This document shows positions 45,149 to 50,345 of a stretch of 50,345 nt of DNA, in pieces. Every line of letters begins with the position of its first letter. Position 1 is the first letter of the stretch. A model generated the notes under the pieces. It did no database searches. It was not told the origin of the DNA and saw only the letters and a list, made by a program, of their open reading frames with translations. The stretch lies in assembly GCA_903916675.1 (NCBI GenBank), contig CAIWXQ010000013.1, positions 1-50,345 on the forward strand. Reading direction: 5' to 3'. A program made the position numbers and the translations under genes. Source of the stretch: an uncultured bacterium (GTDB taxonomy: Bacteria > Verrucomicrobiota > Kiritimatiellia > RFP12 > CAIWXQ01).

Positions 45149-46702
45149 ATGAAGCATCCAACTCGTTTTTGGGCAGTTATCGGGCTCTTTTGCGCCGCCT
45201 CCCTGGCGCTGGCGCCTGTGTACGGCGCCAGCCTTTCCATTTCCGGAACGGTCAAGGACGCCGACGGGAAGGCGATTGCCGGTGCGGATGTGTATGCTGT
45301 GTCAGACGCAAAGGTCAAGGCCACGTCGGGCGCTGACGGCACGTTTTCGCTCAAAGGAACCATCCCCGATGTGCCGGGAAAGACCAAAGTTCCAGTGGCG
45401 GCGGCCAAGGCCGGCTGCATGACGGCCCAGGTGCTGGCTCCGGGCGCCTCGGCCAAAGACCTGCAGGTGAAACTCTACCCGGCTCTCACCGGCGCGCCCG
45501 TGACGCTGATGGGGCTCCGGATGAGTCATGTCCATGTGAGGGAAGATGCGCAGTGGGAGAACGCGGGTGGTTCAAAAAAAGAGGGCGGCGCAAAATTGAA
45601 GTTTCTCTTTTTGATGGCGTTTGACGGTCCTCCGGGCATCAAGGCCGAATACGACCAGATCTGGGCCGATTATCATCCGGACAGCAGTCTTGACGGCGAC
45701 GCGGCCAAGGAGCTGGAAGGCCAGTTTAAGGCGCGCCTGATGTTCTATCTGGATGGGCCGATGGTGGACGAGAAGCTGCTGAAGGCCCACAACTATGGAG
45801 GTGGAGCCCTCATGTCCATCACCGGAACGGTTCACGAACAGGATGGCAAAAAGTATATCACCGCCACCGCCTTTGGGGACTACAAAGGGCCGACCTATCC
45901 GGAGCGTTTGATGGGGCCGGACAAGCCGCTGGTTAAATTGCCGGTCAAACCAGGGCTGACCATCAAGCTTGCGGACAAACTGTCGGATACATTGATTTAT
46001 GTTCCTGCCGGCAAACTCTACATGGGATGTCCTCTGGAGCAGACGACGCACTGGCAGGAAGCGCCCCAGCACATGGTGACGCTGACCAAGGGCATCTACA
46101 TGTCTGATCACCCCATCCTGAACTCCGAATATGCCGCGGTCACCGGCGACACGACGCGCAACCCGAAGAACTATCCCGCGGATGCGGCTGTGAACATCTC
46201 CTGCGAGATGTTCGACGCCTATGTCAAGGCTCTGCAGAAGCTGAATCCCGGGAAAGTCATCCGGGCGCCGACCAAGGCTGAGTGGGAATATGCTGCCCGC
46301 TCCGGCACCTCGGACCTGAGTTTCAGCGTGATCCCAAAGAACCGGGACTTCAATTTCGGCAACCGCTACGGCGAAACGTGCGATCGCACCGTGCCGGTGA
46401 AGTCGAAGAAGCCGAACAGCTGGGGTTTTTACGGGATGATGTTCAGCGATGGATCCGAGCGTTCCTGCGACGCTGGTTTCTTCAGCGATCAAACGTATAT
46501 CCCCGCGATGACAGACCCGCGGTATCCCATGCAGAATTGCGTGGCCAATCCGGCCAAAGACCATGTCCACGCGAACGGTGGTAACACGGGTTATCCCATA
46601 CAGGAACTGCTGAACGACAACAGCAATGTCGGGAAGGAATTGGGCGGTGATCAGCGCAACAGATATTTGATGATCCGGCAGCGCTTCGTGGTTGAAGAAT
46701 GA
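45149..46702 (+). CDS. Secreted protein with carboxypeptidase-regulatory-like and SUMF1-like domains
   Basis: A 517-residue protein; the ATG at 45149 follows AAGGA. The signal peptide FWAVIGLFCAASLALAPVYGA is clear. Residues about 28-110 form a carboxypeptidase-regulatory-like beta-sandwich (SISGTVKDADGKAIAGADVYAVS; GADGTFSLKG). A central region to about 270 is unassigned. From about 280 a formylglycine-generating-enzyme-like domain follows (LIYVPAGKLYMGC, EAPQHMVTLTKGIYMSDHPI, RAPTKAEWEYAARSGT, NSWGFYGM). I do not see the paired catalytic Cys of true FGE, so it is probably a ligand-binding relative. It is exported to the periplasm or outside. Confidence 0.8.
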   Translation: MKHPTRFWAVIGLFCAASLALAPVYGASLSISGTVKDADGKAIAGADVYAVSDAKVKATSGADGTFSLKGTIPDVPGKTKVPVAAAKAGCMTAQVLAPGASAKDLQVKLYPALTGAPVTLMGLRMSHVHVREDAQWENAGGSKKEGGAKLKFLFLMAFDGPPGIKAEYDQIWADYHPDSSLDGDAAKELEGQFKARLMFYLDGPMVDEKLLKAHNYGGGALMSITGTVHEQDGKKYITATAFGDYKGPTYPERLMGPDKPLVKLPVKPGLTIKLADKLSDTLIYVPAGKLYMGCPLEQTTHWQEAPQHMVTLTKGIYMSDHPILNSEYAAVTGDTTRNPKNYPADAAVNISCEMFDAYVKALQKLNPGKVIRAPTKAEWEYAARSGTSDLSFSVIPKNRDFNFGNRYGETCDRTVPVKSKKPNSWGFYGMMFSDGSERSCDAGFFSDQTYIPAMTDPRYPMQNCVANPAKDHVHANGGNTGYPIQELLNDNSNVGKELGGDQRNRYLMIRQRFVVEE

Positions 46703-46837
46703 AACCCAGTCGGGGAAGCGGTCGGGCAGGGCATAACAACCGGTGCGCTGCCCGAACCGCGCCTGAACAGGGGTCGGCGGACAAATCCGGCTAAAAATGT
46801 AAACGGCGCAGCCGTATCCGGTTGGACCGCTGGGAAA

Positions 46838-46895
46838 TGGTGGCGGCTACTGGATTTGAACCAGTGACCGACGGATTATGATTCCGCTGCTTTGC
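46838..46895 (-). pseudogene. 3' fragment of tRNA-Met (CAU): attachment-site copy
   Basis: Read leftward, this holds the 3' D-arm side (GGCAAAGCA), anticodon stem GCGGA/TCCGT with loop ATCATAA (anticodon CAU), T arm ACTGG/CCAGT with loop TTCAAAT, the 3' acceptor AGCCGCC, discriminator A and encoded CCA. The matching 5' acceptor GGCGGCT is not found to the right, so the gene is incomplete. Its orientation, with the integrase on its 5' side, is that of the distal att copy left when an element integrates into a tRNA gene. Confidence 0.8.
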
Positions 46896-46941
46896 CAATA
46901 TTCCTAAGAAATATTGCGATTGTACCGTTTTTGTACTGTTT
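46896..46941. repeat. Repeats beside the att site, possible integrase-binding sites
   Basis: CAATATT (46896-46902) and AATATTG (46910-46916) are inverted with a 7-base gap, directly at the edge of tRNA homology. Two adjacent 11-base direct repeats follow, TTGTACCGTTT (46920-46930) and TTGTACTGTTT (46931-46941). The layout suits core-type and arm-type integrase sites, by analogy only. Confidence 0.5.
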
Positions 46942-47006
46942 ATGGAAACCCGTTTCAGGTAGTATGAGCACCGTAGCGCAGCAAAGCTCAAGAAACGGCA
47001 ATTCCC

Positions 47007-48389
47007 ATGAAAACGACACAAGGCTACTTGAAGCAGCGTGGTAAGAAATGGTACGCCTGCTGGACCGCCAATGGCAAATCGCACTGTGTGGCCACGCATG
47101 AGCGGGACGAAGCGGAGGCGCGGAAGAAACTGGCGCAACTGGTGGCCCCCTTCACAGCCCGTAATGAGGTGGCCACGTTGGAAGCAATCGCCGGTCGTGT
47201 GGCCGGCCGTAAAGCCGAAGCCGAACGCCTGGAGGCCGCTTCCAGCCCGTCCCTGAAAATCAGCGAGGCATGGACCGCCTACTGCGACGCCCCCAATCGG
47301 CCGGACTCCGGCCCGCGAACGCTGCGTGGCTATGAATCGCAGTGGAAGCGATTTGTCGCGGCGATCGTCGCCACGCGTGGCGAGTGCGCGTTGCGCGACG
47401 TGACGGAAGCGGACGCAGCCGCCTATGTCGCCGCTCTTGGCAAAAAGGTTGGGCCTTCCACCTTCAACCGGCACGTCATCCTCCTGCGCCTGGTGTTCCG
47501 CATCCTCGCTAAGTCTGCCAGGCTTTCCTCGAACCCGTTTGCGGAGATTGCCGGCAAGAGGTTCCAGCCGCACTCCCGCCGCGAATTGACCATCAACGAA
47601 CTGCGTCGTGTGTGCGCCAAGGCGGGCGGCGATTTGCAACTCCTGCTGGCCCTCGGGATTTATACCGGCCTGCGTCTGGGCGATTGCGTCACCCTCCAAT
47701 GGGATGAGGTGGACCTTGTCCGCCATGTGATCCGCCGAATCCCCGCCAAGACGGCGCGGCGAAACCCAAAGCCCGTCATAGTGCCCATTCACCAGGCACT
47801 GATAACCATTCTGGCCGGCACACCGGAAAAAAAGCGCCGAGGCGATGTCCTGCCGGAGCTTGCCGCTGCGTATCGCCGCGACGGCACAATTGTGACGGAC
47901 ACCCTTCAGCGCCATTTCAGAAACTGCGGCATCCGCCTGTACGCTCCCGGAACCGGCATTACATATGACGCCCAGGGAGAACGCGTCAAACCCGGAAAAC
48001 GGGCCGTGCTGGAGGTGGGCTTCCATTCCCTGCGCCATTCCTTCGTCAGCCTTTGCCGTGCGGCTGGTGCCCCGCTTGCCGTGGTGGAGGCCATTGTCGG
48101 GCACGCCAGTCCTGCCATGACCCGCCACTACACCCACATTGGCGAGGCCGCTGCCGGCGATGCTGTGGCCGCACTCCCCGACATCACCGGCCGGCGCACA
48201 CCCCGGCTGCTAAAACCGGCTGCCGCCGCGACAGTCTCCGCGACCAAAGTCCGTGAGTTGGCCGAACAACTTTCTCCCAAGACCGCAAAAACAATCCGTG
48301 CCCTGTTGCTGGCGCTGCCTGTCACGAACGATTGTGGCCGCCCAACACCGGGCCGGCGAGAAGCGCGTGCCCTTCGACAACTACAGTAA
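47007..48389 (+). CDS. Tyrosine-type integrase of the mobile element
   Basis: A 460-residue site-specific recombinase. The N-terminus (YLKQRGKKWYACWTANGKS) looks like an arm-binding or zinc-free beta domain, followed by a core-binding helical domain (about 85-200) and the catalytic domain. Arg223 (TGLRLGD), His340 and Arg343 (HSLRHSF), His366 (VGHASPAM) and nucleophile Tyr375 (RHYTHI) are present. An 85-residue tail follows the tyrosine, longer than in XerC/D. It lies next to the tRNA-Met fragment, as integrases of tRNA-targeting islands usually do. Only a weak ribosome site precedes the ATG. Confidence 0.93.
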   Translation: MKTTQGYLKQRGKKWYACWTANGKSHCVATHERDEAEARKKLAQLVAPFTARNEVATLEAIAGRVAGRKAEAERLEAASSPSLKISEAWTAYCDAPNRPDSGPRTLRGYESQWKRFVAAIVATRGECALRDVTEADAAAYVAALGKKVGPSTFNRHVILLRLVFRILAKSARLSSNPFAEIAGKRFQPHSRRELTINELRRVCAKAGGDLQLLLALGIYTGLRLGDCVTLQWDEVDLVRHVIRRIPAKTARRNPKPVIVPIHQALITILAGTPEKKRRGDVLPELAAAYRRDGTIVTDTLQRHFRNCGIRLYAPGTGITYDAQGERVKPGKRAVLEVGFHSLRHSFVSLCRAAGAPLAVVEAIVGHASPAMTRHYTHIGEAAAGDAVAALPDITGRRTPRLLKPAAAATVSATKVRELAEQLSPKTAKTIRALLLALPVTNDCGRPTPGRREARALRQLQ

Positions 48390-48461
48390 AAAATTCGCCT
48401 TTCGCCCGGGTCGGTCTGAAAAAACACGCGATTATCCAAATATTTGCCGAAAGACAACAAA

Positions 48462-48489
48462 ATGACAGCACCAGCTATAATGATATAAT
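48462..48489 (+). promoter_or_regulatory. AT-rich promoter region of the Fic gene
   Basis: ATGACA (48462-48467), a 16-base spacer and TATAAT (48484-48489) form a near-consensus promoter; another TATAAT overlaps at 48476. A second candidate uses TTGACG (48508-48513) with GAAAAT 17 bases on. The 179-base spacer 48390-48568 holds no gene. Confidence 0.55.
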
Positions 48490-48568
48490 CTCCTATTGAT
48501 TAAATACTTGACGCAAGTGAGCCACTAATAGAAAATAATCCCCACAAAGAAGCAAGGAGGCTATTTCT

Positions 48569-50092
48569 ATGCAAGAAAATCTCCCAGAGATTCTCTTTGC
48601 GAGTGCGGACAAGGCGGAATCGAAGCGTATCAGCCGGTTGGTCCACACGAAGCGTATTCGTAAGATCGCCCCGCGGGTTTACACCTCCAATCTGCAGGAC
48701 GAACCAGCCGTCGTTGTGGCCCGCAACCTATACCTGATCCTCGGCCGACTCTTCCCCTGCGCCGTGCTGAGTCACCGCACCGCCTTGCAGGGAAAACCGA
48801 CTGCGGACGGGACTGTCTTCCTCACATACAAGTATTCCCGTACGGTGAGGATCCCGGGCGCGACCATTCACCTCCTCCAAGGCCAACAGCGCTTGGAGGA
48901 TGACCACCCCTTTCTGGACGGGCTGTTTATCGCCTCGCGGCATCGGGCCTACCTCGAAAACCTCCAATTGTCGCGTACACGCGGATCAACGCCCAAGACC
49001 CTGCCAAAGGCGACGGTGGAGGAATGTCTGGATCGCCTGTGTCAGATCCAGGGCGAGCGCGCCCTCAATGACCTGCGCGACAAGGCCCGCATCATCGCCC
49101 CCGTGCTGGGCATGGAGAAGGAGTTCCAAAGACTCAATGGCATGATCGGCGCCATCCTTCGGTCGCGGCCGGCCACAATACTGGTGTCCGGCGCGGCTCG
49201 CGCCAGGGCGCACGGCATGCCGTGCGACGCCGAACGGGTCAACGCATTCAGTCGCCTCTTCGCCCATCTGAGGCAATCCCCGCTGCCCGCGAGAACGGAA
49301 ACTCGGCGCGCACCGGCCGAAAACAGACTGCTGGCTTTTTTCGAGTCCTATTTCTCGAACTACATTGAAGGCACGGAGTTCGAAATTGGCGAGGCCTACG
49401 ACATTGTCTTCAAGGGAAAGATTCCCGCACGTCGCCCCCAGGATGCACATGACATCCTGGGAACATACCGGATTGTGTCCAACCCGGAGGAAATGGGCAA
49501 AGTTCCTTCTGCCTTCGACGAGTTTCTCGCCCTGCTGAAGGCCCGGCACCACGTCATCATGGAGGGGCGGCCGGAGAAACTTCCCGGGGAATTCAAGACA
49601 GACCCCAACCGTGCCGGTCAGACCCACTTTGTGGCGCCGGAACTGGTCCAGGGAACGCTGGCCAAGGGCTACGAACTGTCCATGGCTGTTGACCCCGGAC
49701 TGCCCCGCGCGATCTTCATCATGTTCCTGGTGGCGGAAGTTCACCCATTCACAGATGGCAACGGGCGCATCGCACGCGCCATGATGAACGCCGAACTTAC
49801 CCATAACGGCCTCTGCCGCATCATCGTTCCCACCGTGCTCCGCGATGATTACCTGCTGGCTCTGCGCGCCATGACACGCAAGGGCGCGCCAGAAACGCTT
49901 GCCAGAGTCATGGACTTCGCGCAACAGTTCACAAACGAGCTACCCTTGGGTTCCTACGAGGCCGCCACACAATGCCTGACCGAATGCCACGCTTTCGATG
50001 AACCCGACGAGGGTCGGCTCCGCCTGCCAAGCGCTTCCGGACGAGGTCCGGCGCCGAACGTCTTGCCTGTCAAAAACCCCCCGTTGCCATGA
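48569..50092 (+). CDS. AbiEi-like/Fic domain fusion protein
   Basis: A 507-residue protein with an ideal AAGGAGG ribosome site. The first 200 residues resemble the AbiEi antitoxin type (RISRLVHTKRIRKIAPRVYTSN, a winged-helix with a basic 'RxIxRGVY'-like turn, then an LSHRTAL region). The second half is a Fic domain with HPFTDGNGRIAR (catalytic His392), which transfers AMP or another nucleotide to a target. SNYIEG at residues 263-268 fits the (S/T)xxxE(G/N) inhibitory motif of class II Fic proteins, so activity is probably self-restrained. Similar fusions are known from mobile elements; a defence or stability role is likely but unproven. A small ORF overlaps its stop. Confidence 0.88.
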   Translation: MQENLPEILFASADKAESKRISRLVHTKRIRKIAPRVYTSNLQDEPAVVVARNLYLILGRLFPCAVLSHRTALQGKPTADGTVFLTYKYSRTVRIPGATIHLLQGQQRLEDDHPFLDGLFIASRHRAYLENLQLSRTRGSTPKTLPKATVEECLDRLCQIQGERALNDLRDKARIIAPVLGMEKEFQRLNGMIGAILRSRPATILVSGAARARAHGMPCDAERVNAFSRLFAHLRQSPLPARTETRRAPAENRLLAFFESYFSNYIEGTEFEIGEAYDIVFKGKIPARRPQDAHDILGTYRIVSNPEEMGKVPSAFDEFLALLKARHHVIMEGRPEKLPGEFKTDPNRAGQTHFVAPELVQGTLAKGYELSMAVDPGLPRAIFIMFLVAEVHPFTDGNGRIARAMMNAELTHNGLCRIIVPTVLRDDYLLALRAMTRKGAPETLARVMDFAQQFTNELPLGSYEAATQCLTECHAFDEPDEGRLRLPSASGRGPAPNVLPVKNPPLP

Positions 50093-50268
50093 ACCGGATT
50101 TTTCTACACGCTGGGGCCACGCCCGCAGTGCGGCTGTGTCTAACCCCGGCCAAACCCTGCATAGTTCTCGCCCTGGCAGCCGGCAAGTGGACCGCCTTCT
50201 ACGCCGCCTCCTGTCTGGACGGTTCCGCCGGAGCCGTGCAGCACTGGGCCGGCGAAGTGGAGCGCTAG
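50089..50268 (+). CDS. Small hypothetical protein coupled to the Fic gene
   Basis: A 59-residue ORF whose ATG overlaps the Fic stop as ATGA (50089-50092), the classic arrangement for translational coupling. It starts MNRIFLHAGATPAVRLCLTP, has a short hydrophobic stretch (CIVLALAAG) and ends in HWAGEVER. I do not recognise it. Codon choice looks like that of the Fic gene. It could be a partner of the Fic protein or chance; length alone does not settle it. After its stop, 77 bases remain in the window without a supportable gene. Confidence 0.5.
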   Translation: MNRIFLHAGATPAVRLCLTPAKPCIVLALAAGKWTAFYAASCLDGSAGAVQHWAGEVER

Positions 50269-50345
50269 GCGCCATCGCGTGTAATGCCGGCGCTTTCAGG
50301 TCTTCCCCCTCCCGCGTACCTGGCGCCGTCCGCCATGACAGTCAC

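Larger units (their letters stand above)
46838..50345. mobile_element. Left end of a tRNA-Met-integrated element (incomplete in window)
   Basis: The tRNA-Met fragment, integrase-site-like repeats, a tyrosine integrase, and then an AbiEi-like/Fic cargo gene with a small overlapping ORF follow in order. The spacer before the cargo gene is notably AT-rich compared with the chromosome. The element should run past the window to an intact tRNA-Met gene. Its other end, size and class (phage, ICE or genomic island) cannot be seen. Confidence 0.75.

Noticed and set aside
46838-46916. A complete tRNA-Met gene
   Set aside because: No GGCGGCT 5' acceptor or full D arm exists on the 5' side; the sequence there is the AT-rich inverted repeat instead.
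50335-50345. A new gene starting at the ATG near the window end
   Set aside because: Only a few codons are visible, so nothing supports it.

Overview
The window is a GC-rich, gene-dense bacterial chromosome segment (about 45 kb) followed by the left end of an integrated mobile element (from about 46.8 kb to the window edge). The gene set points to a free-living or gut-type Gram-negative. It includes an LL-diaminopimelate aminotransferase (DapL), a one-chain 1292-residue PurL, an ExbB/ExbD pair, superoxide reductase, a GH4 glycosidase, a SASA-type acetylesterase, a beta-helix protein and a SUMF1-domain protein. A PVC-group organism of the Kiritimatiellota/Verrucomicrobiota/Lentisphaerota kind is my best guess. 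That is an inference from gene content and from the peculiar intergenic repeats, not proof.

Layout. 0.1-8.5 kb is a sugar/glycan block: a leftward operon (MDR alcohol dehydrogenase, aldo/keto reductase, RbsD/FucU-like protein) faces a divergent AraC regulator with a clear direct-repeat operator, then a secreted beta-helix protein plus a TIM-barrel-like protein, and an enolase-superfamily enzyme. 9.1-17.8 kb holds tRNA-Thr(CGU), rpsB-tsf, a TPR-like lipoprotein, mazG with a degenerate HAD-like gene, dapL and a class IV aminotransferase. 17.8-27.5 kb holds purL, a ThyX-like gene and a dprA-topA-xerC run. 27.5-34.8 kb holds a cupin, a PQQ-type beta-propeller protein, a small GxxExxY cassette, a CPA2 antiporter, xerD, a dihydrolipoamide dehydrogenase and an alpha/beta hydrolase. 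34.9-46.7 kb holds GH4, superoxide reductase, an acetylesterase, a flavodoxin, chorismate mutase with pheA, rlmI, a URO-D/MtaA-like protein, exbB-exbD and a SUMF1 protein. From 46.8 kb a 3' fragment of tRNA-Met(CAU), integrase-site-like repeats, a tyrosine integrase, an AbiEi-like/Fic fusion and a small ATGA-overlapping ORF mark an integrative element whose far end lies outside the window.

The most unusual signal lies between the genes. Many spacers carry a palindrome, and several are built from short reiterated words. A 493-bp cassette (29744-30236) consists of 32-bp terminal inverted repeats (31/32 matching) made of CAGAGG repeated every 9 bases, and its only gene encodes a GxxExxY-family protein. 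Four gene-free palindromes of 110-130 bp with GGACACGAAG...CTTCGTGTCC ends (near 11.5, 22.4, 28.1 and 41.1 kb) look like a related non-autonomous family. Further dyads (28-bp arms between convergent genes, GGCGRGACGCC hairpins, CCGCAGA-ended repeats) fill other spacers. I propose that GxxExxY proteins and these palindromes form one repeat-propagation or repeat-maintenance system. That is inference, but it can be tested by genome-wide counting.
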